Part shown: one piece after another, positions 1 to 9,905 of the stretch
Layout of the letters: each line of letters begins with the position of its first letter
Position numbering within the stretch: the stretch's first letter is position 1
Notes under the pieces: generated by a model
Database searches by the model: none
The model's input: the letters and a program-made list of their open reading frames with translations, nothing else
Told to the model about the DNA's origin: nothing
Program-made: the position numbers and the translations under genes
Assembly (NCBI GenBank): GCA_037903475.1
Contig: JBAJFG010000111.1
Location: 744,001 to 808,000 of the forward strand
Length of the DNA: 64,000 nt
Reading direction: 5' to 3'
Source of the DNA: Ancylostoma caninum
Taxonomy: Eukaryota; Nematoda; Chromadorea; Rhabditida; Ancylostomatidae

Positions 1-271
1 TTTCTTCTAGCCAACTTGTACGTACGTTAGAATACAATGTTTGAAAAAACCTCTCAGACTTGCCAATGCCGCCGACGATGTGTGGTAAAATCCATGTTGA
101 CTCCTGGCTCTTTATTATTCCAGGTTTGTCCTCACTAGAGGTACGTAGGCTGGGACATGACGGTAGCATGTCTCTCTTCTCTCTTTGACTCCAACATAGA
201 AAACTTCTAGGCGAGGCCTTCTGGAGTGACAGACCTTACTTTTCCACGATTATGTTCCACTCACATTCCAA

Positions 272-526
272 CTAGTAAACGTGAAAGTTATGTATGTGAG
301 CGTTAAACGCCTGGCTTGCGTTCCGAGCACTTTGTTTGATGAGTTGTTGAGTTCGTGGACCAATTTTGTTGCGCATGTACGCGAGACGAACACGTGTTTT
401 GTTGAACGTTATACCTTTTTCGGCGCCCCGGGGGACAGACGGTGAACGAATGTAATTCCTTGTGGACGTATACATGTTATTGGTTGTATGCAAGTGCAAC
501 CAATGATGGTTTTCTGCCAGTCTCAC
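272..526 (-). CDS. Possible short coding segment, unknown
   Basis: This 84-codon open frame lies in a locally GC-rich patch. It encodes a basic, arginine/lysine/asparagine-rich peptide with no recognised domain and no predicted membrane segment. The opposite strand is also open over much of the same interval, so the coding strand is not certain. No splice sites decide its borders and no polyadenylation signal was seen. It could be an exon of a gene that continues off the left edge, or a chance open frame. Confidence 0.2.
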   Translation of the reverse strand: MRLAENHHWLHLHTTNNMYTSTRNYIRSPSVPRGAEKGITFNKTRVRLAYMRNKIGPRTQQLIKQSARNASQAFNAHIHNFHVY

Positions 527-1452
527 TTTCCTCCATCCATGAGTCGAAAACCGAGCAACTGAAATAGAATCTTTGTAATTTTCAGCTGGATCTTCTGATC
601 GCTACGCATAAATTAGTCGTGGTCATTTACGGATTTTTTTCATACATGGATACAAAGCTACAAGCCGAAAATCTGTATTTCCTTCCATTCTCCTATGAGT
701 TGACTCTACTAACACGTTAGCAGATGTCGCTTTTATTCTTGCAACGACGTATAAATACCCGAACGATAGGATATGTAATTGCCTGCATATAGGATGCTGC
801 TCCTTTTACAAGCTTTAACCTTCTCAGAATCGAATGCCATCCCTCTAGAAACCTTAATTAATCTCAATATGATGAAAATGCTATATCATTCCTTTCAAAC
901 GGAAACAACAAAAAAAATTGTTACGTCATTTTTCATGTGCAATTAGTTCCAAGCTAGACATTTTCAATAATGCCTTTAACATTTTCTAACAAAAGTGTTT
1001 GATAATTGTGTATCTTAATAGTGCTTTAGTTATATCTGAATATAAACCGAAAATTGTAGTGTACAAAAATTAGATAACAATAAAGGTGAAAACTTCCAGA
1101 GCCTCGTTTTAACTCCCACATACTCCTCCTGTTTTCGTAGCGATTTTCCAATTAATGTTTGCCGTTTAAAATGTACCTAGAGTAACAGTATTGCTACCGA
1201 ATAAAAGATTAAAGTATTGAATCAAGCAGTAACATCGTTAAGTTAAAGCGCTAGTGCTTGTGTTGGTGAGGCTCAAGGCTCCACATCAGCTATTAGTTCG
1301 ATGAAGATTCATCTCCCAATATTTGTTCATAAACATTCTGTCACTCAACCATTTTTTTCGGCAGAACGATTTTTTTCCTTTATTTTGACAAGCTGTGCAT
1401 TCCTTTGTTTCACTCGCTTTTTCTCTCTTTTTTCTCTCTCTTTTTAGTGAAA
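527..1452. other. Spacer without a supported gene
   Basis: The stretch is AT-rich, has stops in all frames at short intervals, and contains no exon with convincing splice sites. A T/C-rich tract ending in TTTTTAG at about 1447, followed by an ATG at 1453, looks like an acceptor. It could be the trans- or cis-splice site feeding the next gene. Confidence 0.4.
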
Positions 1453-1633
1453 TGATTTCGCAGAAAATACGATCTTTGAGCACTTTCTCTCACATACGTA
1501 CTTGCCACTGACACTGCGGACACGTCGCTTTGCAAATTACTCTACTGAAGTAAACAAGTTAATGGGGGCGATTTTTTTGCCTTCAAACGCTTCTATGCGT
1601 TGTGGGAACCAAACTCTATCATATCTTTTCCAG

Positions 1634-1932
1634 AACCGATTTCGCTGGGGATTTTCTGCTCCGAATATGAGAAGCACACCTGCACAGGATGCTGAGTCGT
1701 TGGTGACTCCATGTTCTTCTTCAGCCAACGGCAATGTGTGCATGCCGAAGTCGAAGTCAATCACGTTCTGCGTGCCGACAAAGGACCGACTGCCCAAGTC
1801 TATAAGAAGTGGCGTGAGTAATTCGCTTTCGTAAATCTATTTGTTTGTCATGCGTAGTCTCAAGTTGTGTCTCACCGTTCTCAAGAACGAATTCCTATCC
1901 GGCAATCACATGCTTGTGGCGCGATATCCTGA
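1634..1932 (+). CDS. Two-exon terminal part of an unrecognised gene
   Basis: Exons are 1634-1813 (60 codons, phase 0 at both ends) and 1858-1932 (24 codons plus TGA). They are separated by a 44-nt intron with a GTGAGTAATT donor and a TTTGTCATGCGTAG acceptor. The first exon follows an excellent CTTTTCCAG acceptor. The product end is serine-, arginine- and glutamine-rich with no recognised domain. An upstream exon ending at 1549 before GTAAAC is compatible in phase, but the true start was not found. The reverse strand is open from 1797 to 1537 and could be read instead, but it lacks comparable splice sites. Existence of a + strand gene is moderately supported; its function is unknown. Confidence 0.42.
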
Positions 1933-1989
1933 GAGATAAATAGCGCGGCGGGCAACGAATTCACAAGACAACCTCAACGAATAAATTGA

Positions 1990-2410
1990 AGTTTTGCTCG
2001 CGTACCTCACCGATGCCGAAACGACATAGCCGTACTAATCGCATCAAACGAGGAAGTTCTAATTCCCTCGATGTGGTCCATGCTGGCTGAGGTGTATCTG
2101 TCGAATGGGGGGCTCTTGCGCTAGAGTTCCGCTCGTTATCCCACTCTCGGAGCTCTTGCTCGCATGATCCATCGGCACCCGGTCGGTCGCAGTGGTTCGA
2201 GTACCGTCAGCATTTCGTCGCATTTATTCGTGTTTGAACAGACCGACACCACGCAAAATATATAACAACGTCTTTATGTCTTCGAGTCCAAAGATTCGCG
2301 TCTCACAACGAAGTCTAAACAAATCCCGCTGTGAAAATTTTCAAACATTTCTCGTTGGTGTTATTACTGCCAGTCTTCTTGTTGTTTCAATCCTACACAG
2401 ATTTATTTGA
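1990..2410 (+). other. Candidate exons with competing frames
   Basis: Two readings compete in this GC-rich interval. In one, a frame open from about 1990 is spliced at a GAG|GTGTAT donor near 2090 to TGG TTC GAG after GGTCGCAG near 2190, in phase, ending at a TGA near 2233. In the other, a 72-codon frame (2192-2410) ends in a hydrophobic tail that would suit a tail-anchored membrane protein. The hydrophobic stretch could equally be a T-rich intron. I cannot choose between them. Confidence 0.3.
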
Positions 2411-3403
2411 CTGTGCATGTTGAAGGGCAAACTGCGAGTTGTTTGTTAATTGTGGGGTAAGGGCCAAGAATCGAAAGCACTGGTTTTAAACGTGTTTTTC
2501 ACATTATACGCTCGGTTTCTCCTAATTTCTAGGTGGTGAAGAGTTAATCATCCCTCTGACGGGCTTAATCTAGATTCATAAAGTCTTCCGCTCCGAAAAG
2601 TGGAGATCAGCGAACTACAGAAGAAAACTTTTTCAAAGGAGGTTGTGGATTTACTGAGATATTCAGTGCAGATATCCTTAGGCTCAACAATTCTGGATCA
2701 AGTCCAAGATATGTGCTCTGTTGTCCGAAGTTAGAGCATTTATACATGTGACTATGTGTATACATACTTGTGACATTACACACTAGAAGAATAGGTTCTA
2801 ATGGATTCATTTTGCAAAACTTGTTCATATCTAACGTATGATGTAAAAATCACGAAAATGACATCCTGTAAGAGTTGTACAGCTCAAGGCTATCATCGAT
2901 ATGCATCTTGAGAGGCATTCTTTGTTCACTGTTGTATTCCACATTTAGCGGTGTTACGATACAATCAGAAAATCACCTGTTTCATTTGATAAATGATCAG
3001 AAATAGAAATATTCCCTCCACAACTACCTTTGGAGGGAAAATATCAGATGTCATGTTAGAAATTTGGAGTTCTACTCTAAATTCGTGTAAAATGAAACGT
3101 TGTTCTCTAGAGAGTAGCTCATAAGTATGTAAGTAGGAAGCGGTTATCCCGAATCTAGCTCAAGGTATCAGAATCTTTGTCTTGTTCCTAAGGCAATGTC
3201 TCTACTTCTTCTATAAGCTATCAAAAAGCTGAAGAAGAGGGGTAGCGAACCAGTATCACGAGAAATTTTACAAGTTTTTGAATAGAAATTCTGCAAGAAT
3301 GTTAGTTCTATGCTGTTAAAAAGACAGTTACCTACTTAGGCTGAGAGCGGATTTATCTGCAATGCACTGAAGAAAAACGAGTATGGCTGAGAATTATTCT
3401 CGG
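2411..3403. other. Spacer without a supported gene
   Basis: AT-rich sequence with only short open frames. A 73-codon frame on the minus strand (2607-2828) has no supporting splice or polyadenylation signals. Nothing else was seen. Confidence 0.4.
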
Positions 3404-3624
3404 CTATTTTTGGGCCATCAATTCCGCCGATAGACTGTTCTGCCGCCTGGAAAAAATTGAGCAACACGTAAACAATTCGTGAAATCCTGACCTTATCCCG
3501 AGTTTCGTCTGGAGGGGCGCGCAGCTGTGTGGGCGGACAACACATTTCACGGATTGGCAGTAACCAACAACGCACAACTCTTTTTTCACATCCTTTTCGG
3601 CATTGTCACAATTGTTGTTTTTGC
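3404..3624 (-). CDS. Small cysteine-rich protein, 3' exons
   Basis: Read on the minus strand, an exon from about 3624 (or 3626) to 3492 joins one from 3446 to 3404, which ends in TAG. The 45-nt intron has an AAG|GTCAGG donor and a CAATTTTTTCCAG acceptor, and the phase is preserved. The first exon holds five cysteines in about 30 residues, including the pattern CVVGYCQSVKC, which suggests a disulphide-rich secreted domain. No family is recognised. The 5' exon carrying a start or signal peptide was not found. A second frame through the same splice sites is also open and also cysteine-containing, so the frame choice is tentative. Confidence 0.42.
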
Positions 3625-3626
3625 CT

Positions 3627-5440
3627 CTAGCATATTATCGTTTCTTTGTCCAGAGGCGCTATTGCTATGGTATGTCGCTGTTTGAACGTTATACTTTTCC
3701 CTTGTGTGGACTTCTTACTTTGCAGCAACACCCTACCAAATCTAGTGGCGTTTGGGTGCGTTTCTCTTCATCTGTGCACAAACACTCCAGGATCACTGTA
3801 GTTAAATTGTCTGGAAAACTTCGATTTGATTTAGTCCTTGTCCTTGTCTTCCTTCATCCAAAGAGAGCAGAGATCTGCTGATGCCAGCTCCCAACTGCAT
3901 TTGCTCATCGCTCATTTAAGGCGAACAGGTTTCTGGAATGAAATGAATCTTAAAAATCAGAAATGATCCTGTAATGTAAGCAGTGAACATGTAAGTGCTA
4001 AGCAACTTAGAGGATGAGCTCTGCAAGTACATATGTACTAGGTCGACTGGTAATTTCATTGCTTTGCTTCCTAGCGTTTAGAATAATGGGAGGTGTGTAG
4101 TTATTATTTCTCTGGACTCAACTCTTACTGGATATCTATAATGTATTAAGAAAGTACAACTGTTCGAAGACGACAAGCAGCGAGAAAAATATAGCTACCC
4201 AATGGAAGAGTTTAGTAGTTATGAATAGTTTTCCTCGAATTATTACTCGATTTCATGGAACAGGTTACAGCAAGACCTCCTACAAGGATACTCCCCTTCT
4301 TTAAATTTCTCTATTCTTGGAATCTCCTCAAATTTCAGGAAACATATACCCTAAAGAGGTGTATAAGGTTCTGCTAGAGTTCTGATAAATCATTGAAACC
4401 AGCTCCGAGAGCTTCTACCTTTTCCATCTTTTATAATCACGCATAGTCTTTTTTTTTTAGTTTTTCGTTCGTGAGAACAATAATAAGTTACTTTAGTTAT
4501 CGCATCAGTTATTCCGCGGCTTTGGCTTACCTACTACAGCTACAGCTCAATTTGTATTCTTTACTGTACTACCAGCATTTCTGACAATTTTTCGACAAGA
4601 TCGAGTGACTACAAAACAAGCAAACTCCGCGCAAACACATCTTATGAGAGAGGTCAGAGGTCGGAGCGTAGGAAATCGAGCATCCCCTCCTACCGGAAAT
4701 TTCACGCACCTCCTTGCAGAGCTGTCAAATTTCCTGCTTTTTCATTCTCTATAATCTCGTAATACGCTATGTTTCCGAGGATCCCGTGATTGAAAATTTC
4801 GACCTCTTTTTTTCTATTTTTATTTCTGATATTTATTTCTTATTCTTGACCATTTCTGGATTTTAGCGGTCGACGTCCACCATGATGAAAGGCTTCTATT
4901 TTCTTGTCAGAATAATCACAGGCATTAGACAAAGCGGGTGATGTAGCGCAAGAAATTAAAATGGGAGCTCGCACCTCAATTCCTTGTCACCCCCTACCTC
5001 CTCATTACCATCCCCCACGGACACCTGGATGCGCACCTGAACTCATCACACTTTATCATATCGTACTCCTCATGAACTGAAGTCCTCCCTCCCGTTTTTG
5101 TTGATGGCACTGCCCTTGCCTATTCTAGGCTAAATCCTTTTGGGAACGCAGATCGATGACTACACGTCAGACCACCATAATTTTCAGCAGAAGAAAATAC
5201 CCTTCATTTGTTGTCCCAGCGGAGTCCAGTTGGTTGATTTCTGAACTCTTCTTGAGTATGACAAGTTTGTCGCAAGACTACTGCGACGCGCTGAGACGTA
5301 CTAAATACGTTATGCGCGTTTGATATCCGGCCGGCAGGCCGTTGCTATTTGTGATTCTGATGACAACGCACATATTCCCGCGGGACCGTGAGAGCCAGTG
5401 ACGAAGTGTTAGGTTCGTTTTGAAGCTTCAATCACAGTCT
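3627..5440. other. Spacer without a supported gene
   Basis: No exon chain could be built here on either strand. A plus-strand frame at 3603-3881 looks like antisense of the cysteine-rich gene and T-rich sequence. From about 5280 the composition becomes more GC-rich, merging into the next candidate. Confidence 0.4.
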
Positions 5441-5599
5441 TATGGATTCTTCCAGAATACGAAACGTGCCAGTGGCGCCGTGATGCCTCCGAATTTAAAA
5501 CGTGAGAATAAGGTCATGAAGTCTGGAGTGGAGGTTAGGACTGCAGTAGGTGTCCCGCCTGGATAGACGTGGAATATCGACATCTTCCTTGAGGCCATG
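5441..5599 (-). CDS. Short ORF in a GC-rich block, unknown
   Basis: A 52-codon minus-strand frame begins with ATG at 5599 and ends with TAA at 5441. It is too short to be caught by usual ORF cut-offs but has a coding-like composition: mixed hydrophobic and basic residues, several Thr and Pro, and an aromatic-rich end. No domain is recognised. It lies in a GC-rich block (about 5280-5600) unlike its AT-rich surroundings, which would also fit a piece of a dispersed repeat. A copy-number search would separate these options. Confidence 0.3.
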
Positions 5600-5685
5600 C
5601 TAATAGAATTTGGTAGCACAATTCGCTGCTTGTCCTTGCTTCAAACTTTAGTGTAAGCTTATGTGTCATAACAGACTAACCGGAC

Positions 5686-6102
5686 TTAGCTAAACAAATT
5701 CTGGAGATCCTTGAACTTTTCATTTACTACTTCCGATGTTGACATGATGACAGAGCCCGACAAAGTTCCTAGCATCAGGAATGAGACATGCCTAATTTCA
5801 CCTGCAGATCCATCTACAAATAGAACAACTAATAACAAAAAACAGGATCCGAGGACCACACCGGGGATATTAGTTGAAAAAATCCCGAAGATTATATCTA
5901 ATGAACAATCCATGTAGAGCTCCCTCGTCTTGTCCATCATCTCGCGAAAACTAGCCCACTTGATGGAACATCGAGCCCTAATGTTCCTGATTGTGGATGC
6001 GGGTGTGTGCATTATTTCCGGATCTTCGCTACCAAGAAACACTGCGGATGAGATGGGTGAGCCGCTATATGGCACACTACGGCATGACGCAAAAAAAAAC
6101 AT
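5686..6102 (-). CDS. Open frame with two hydrophobic stretches, uncertain
   Basis: This 138-codon minus-strand frame includes two hydrophobic stretches that at first suggest a multi-pass receptor. One of them coincides with a T-rich 48-nt segment bounded by a GTGTGG donor and a TTCTATTTGTAG acceptor, whose removal keeps the frame. It is therefore more likely an intron than a membrane helix. The remaining peptide has no recognised domain. A gene here is plausible but the exon structure is unresolved. Confidence 0.3.
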   Translation of the reverse strand: MFFFASCRSVPYSGSPISSAVFLGSEDPEIMHTPASTIRNIRARCSIKWASFREMMDKTRELYMDCSLDIIFGIFSTNIPGVVLGSCFLLLVVLFVDGSAGEIRHVSFLMLGTLSGSVIMSTSEVVNEKFKDLQNLFS

Positions 6103-8129
6103 GAAAATATTACCTTTGTGAACGTTTTTTTAGCATGTGGACATGCTAGTTTATAGCTGTAAGAATAAAGAAGAGTTTCCTGACAAATTCTGGCGACCTT
6201 GTCTTCTGGATAACCTTTGTTGATGCTTGAGAGTCAGAAAACGTCTAATAGAGACCTGTTCGCAACCTTATTTCCCGCACCAGAAACATTTTTTTTCACC
6301 ATTCAGTTCATCAGATGACATTATTTACTGGTGTTTCCTTTTTGGATGACACTATCTATTCACCCACTCATTCATTACATATTCACACTTTCACTGTTCC
6401 TGAAACAATTCTGGTTGCAGTAGTTGGTGTGAAGAGCTCAAAATTTCAACCACAAAAGGACTTCAGCTTTGCTGTCATTCTGGAAATACTACTTTTCTCA
6501 TCATTTCCAACGTGCCAATTCCTCCAAAGTCCCTTCATATTAGATTCTTTCAACAATCTCCCTAATTATTCTTTATCCTAGTTTTCAAGCGTAATTTGCT
6601 TAAAATTATGCTTAAAAACTACACGTACATCCCGTAATAGTAGTAAATGAACCGTCTTGTGAGACAGCATCGAACGCCCATACTTCTTAGTGCACCCTCA
6701 TCTCACGAGGTAAACCTTTGTTTTTCATGCAGCAGCTACTACGAAAACCCTTGGGAGTAAGCTAGTTACGAGGAACGTCTACTTAATTTACTGGATCACC
6801 TCTCCAGTGATGAACACAAGAAAAGGTACACCAGCAGTAGTTTGTCTGTCGTTCGCTCCACTTTACTACTCATGTCCATAAACTCAGTTCAGCACAAAAA
6901 AAAACTTGTGAATTAGATCGCCTTCTATATTTGCTAATACCATAAATGAAGCGTCCTTTAAAAACTAGTAGTTTATATGAGTTTTGGTTTTTGAATATAC
7001 ATAGCCCACTATGTCAGATTTGTAAGCTCGGACCAAGGAAGCGGGAACTTGCTTTCTGCAGCGAAGTTTTCCTCTCCACAATTTTTATTTCAGGATTATG
7101 AAGCGATATTATGAAACATGCTGAAGAGCATTTCACCCACCTTGTAAATGAATAAGAAGCTGTTTATTTATGGCAATCGAAGTTAATTTTCTTGGAACTC
7201 TTTCGGCATATCTCTTCAGAATTCTTGCAACCAGTGATCTGTTCGAACCCTCTACCCGGTGTTTCATTATCTTGAATTTATTCTCTAGCTCAATGTTTCC
7301 TTCCACTTTTCGTGCGCTTTCTCAATTTCGGGTAAAATACCTCCTCACAATCAGGTTTACTGGTGTGTTAAAGAGAGTTTTAATTAGGCTATTCGCTTTC
7401 AATCCACTTCCAAATACGATTTCATACTATGAAGGGGAGGAAGAATATGATCGTGGCAAAATTTTCGATTAATACACGCTGGTGTCATAGCAAAAGCTCA
7501 ATGAGGTGGTATAGTGGCCAGGGGTCACACAAGTTTTGAAAAAAAAATTCTGAGGCTATTTTACCTCGTCCACCTAGGTTGTCTAGCTTAGTGAAGGCGA
7601 GTTCTTCTTCTTCTTCAAAAAAAAAACCTCGCTCCTATTGGTCAGCTCCATTACAATCTTTGCGGATCCTCTGGGATCTTCCAAAAACTTCCTTGAATTC
7701 ATTAAATTTGCCCTTTTTTCCAGATGATCCTAAGGTTATTGTTTCAAATTTGTTGTTGTTGAGGATCGTACGCATGCTAATGGTTCCAGTAATTGGAGCT
7801 GTTCAACTTACTGGGTGTACATAGGTGCCGAACTAGTGGTTTACTTGACGCATCATTACACTTTTCAAAACATTGGGAATAAGCTGAACCTGCAATAATC
7901 CTACGATAGTTACCTCCCCACCTTCAATCCTAGACCGCGGCCAATGAGCGAGATAATTTAGAGGGAATAGATTTTTTGGAAGAGTAGAATTAATTAGAAT
8001 AGAATTAATTAGAATAAAGATAAATCAGGCAAAGAGTAGAAAGTGAAAGTAGAATTTTGCCTGACTTATTTTTCGCATTGCTGACCTAAACCAAGAGTTC
8101 ATGTGTGCATCTGGAAGGGCAGCCATCGA
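6103..8129. other. Spacer without a supported gene
   Basis: AT-rich sequence with only short frames (for example 6315-6581, 7170-7472 and 7579-7824 on +). These are T-rich and lack paired splice sites. A short AATTAATTAGAATAG tandem occurs near 7985-8020. No RNA gene or other element was identified. Confidence 0.4.
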
Positions 8130-8152
8130 GCAATTGCAGCGGCTGCAATTGC
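8130..8152. repeat. Perfect 11-bp-arm palindrome
   Basis: Two 11-nt arms (GCAATTGCAGC and its reverse complement) flank a single G. The structure could form a tight hairpin. It stands alone near a GC-richer minus-strand open frame (8230-8487). Its role is unknown and it may be part of a decayed repeat. Confidence 0.6.
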
Positions 8153-8751
8153 AGCAATTAGGCTTTAGAAATCTGCTGGATCTTAAGCTATGAGTGTTGT
8201 TGTTGACGTGGTCTGTTTTTATCGCCTAATTAGCATAAATTGGCCAGTTGGCGCCGCGCTACCGACTTCACGCCAAAATTGCATCGGCGGCAAATACTAA
8301 GACAAACTGGCCGGCACTGGCACTTCCCAAATTTATGCCACTGAGCCTTGCTCAACTTGAGTGCATTAGATAGCTTTAGGAAATGTTCTCGTTGAGTTCT
8401 TAGCGTATATATCCATTTACTTTCAACCACATTTCTCATTTTGGTGAACCAGCGTGAACATCCGGCTAATCCTGGATTTGGTGACATTCCCGGAAGACGA
8501 TTTTACCTTGACATCTGTCTTAACATGAAATCTTGACATGAAATTTAGGTCACGTCAGGTGAAGGCTCAATTTCTCTTGCGCAGACCATTACATATCAGT
8601 ATTAAACATGCAAACACATGTTATTTGTCGTTACAGTGTCTGTACTCTCTCAATTCCTTATATTCCAGCGCAGATGTTGTGCATGGACAAAGTCACAGAA
8701 ACTAAACTATATAGTAGAATAACTTAGCACATTTTCAAAAGTTTTGGGAAG

Positions 8752-8997
8752 TTAGCGTAGATTCGGAAGCGTCAACAACTCATGTTTTCCTTGAAGCTTT
8801 TCATCTGTCGCACTTTGGAGAGTCTTATGCGCTTTGTATCGTTGCCCTTCCAAGGTACACGCAAATCTCGTCTTGGGTGGGGATCGCGAACATTCACTAG
8901 AATTTTCCACTAGAAATTTGTCTACACATCCTGTTCTGGATTTCTTCCTCTCTAATTTGCAGAAAGTTTCCTTCACTATTCTATTATGCTTTCTCAA
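8752..8997 (-). CDS. Possible small exon or gene, unknown
   Basis: An 81-codon minus-strand frame rich in Lys, Arg, Ser and Thr with three cysteines. The composition is coding-like, whereas the opposite strand reads as a hydrophobic shadow. No domain, signal peptide or polyadenylation signal is seen, and the 5' border is unclear. It could be an exon, a small gene or chance. Confidence 0.28.
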   Translation of the reverse strand: MRKHNRIVKETFCKLERKKSRTGCVDKFLVENSSECSRSPPKTRFACTLEGQRYKAHKTLQSATDEKLQGKHELLTLPNLR

Positions 8998-9169
8998 GCC
9001 CTATTTACTAGTTCTGTTACCACACTAATTAGTTGGAAGTGTCATGGTGAGGAGGATCACACAAAATGTGTTTATTTCCTTTATTTTCTCGAAAAAAAGA
9101 TCCCTCCCTCAAAAAATCCATTCTTCCTGAGTAGAAAAAACCATTTGCAAGATGTATATAGTCGTAGCT

Positions 9170-9325
9170 CTCCAACATCAGAGATCAACACAGTGCCGTA
9201 CAAAAGAGAATAAGAGCTTCAGGCCTTCCCATTCTGAAAATCCGGATGTTTAAATTGGTTTCTAAGTTGTTAATTAAAGTGTGGTAACAAAATTATTTGA
9301 TTTTTATTCGGTCCCATGAATATTT
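9170..9325. mobile_element. Partial MITE, TTCGAA-rich family
   Basis: About 150 bp matches the right half of the element at 18774-19155. Shared landmarks are a GTACAAAAGAGAA block, a CTTCAGGCCTTCCCAT-like block, and the end GATTTTTATTCGGTCCC. The left half and its inverted end are missing, so this is a truncated copy. Confidence 0.5.
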
Positions 9326-9645
9326 CCTACACTTGTAAAACCTTTGATTTTGCTTACTATACCAAAACCTTACCACTATTTTTACCCATTATTCTCTTGC
9401 ATGTGCTTCTACCTATCACTTAGATTAATGGATTCTCAGTCGCGGATAGTATGGATTCGTTTCCGGACCAAGCTTTTTTTTCTAACCATGAAACAAGAGA
9501 ACATCGTAGAACAGACTTCAAGGGGGGAATGCTACAATTTTCAAGCCCGGTCGTTACGCATCTCCTGACAGCTACACATTACACGCAGGCCATGCAGAAA
9601 CGTCATGATCAACACCAGCTAAGCACCCAGGAACATTGTTCGTAA

Positions 9646-9905
9646 ACCGCGTGGGAAACTGTGACTGTTACGTATATTTGCAATACTACAGGGAGGGCTC
9701 GTTGCATTTGGTTAAAATTATTAACTTCTATTTCAAAGGAAATTCTTGTAGTGTAACTGCTGCCATTTCACCTTTTTGGCCTTAGGATTTTCAGAGTGAG
9801 CAGGTCGTTCGAGAATTGCCTCTTATTACAGACGTCGTTGTTTTCGTGCGCAATCGTGGCATACACGAATTCACGAACGATGAGTATGATGAGAATTTGG
9901 AGTAG
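9646..9905 (+). CDS. Possible two-exon gene end, unknown
   Basis: An open frame from 9646 to 9750 can be joined through a 44-nt intron (GTGTAA donor, GGATTTTCAG acceptor at 9794) to a 36-codon terminal exon, 9795-9905. That exon is acidic at its end and finishes in TAG. An alternative acceptor lies 9 nt upstream in the same frame. A second frame through the terminal exon is open too. No family is recognised and no start codon was found. The terminal exon looks more convincing than the first. Confidence 0.3.

Noticed and set aside
1537..1797. 86-codon minus-strand frame.
   Set aside because: It is coding-like, but the + strand has a perfect acceptor, a perfect donor and an in-phase 44-nt intron over the same region.
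5686..6102. Multi-pass chemoreceptor on the minus strand.
   Set aside because: The key hydrophobic segment coincides with a T-rich 48-nt stretch having donor and acceptor signals and is probably an intron. No receptor motif remains.
7579..7824. 81-codon + frame with a serine run.
   Set aside because: The serine/lysine run is a low-complexity TCT/A tract and the remainder is T-rich. No supporting signals.
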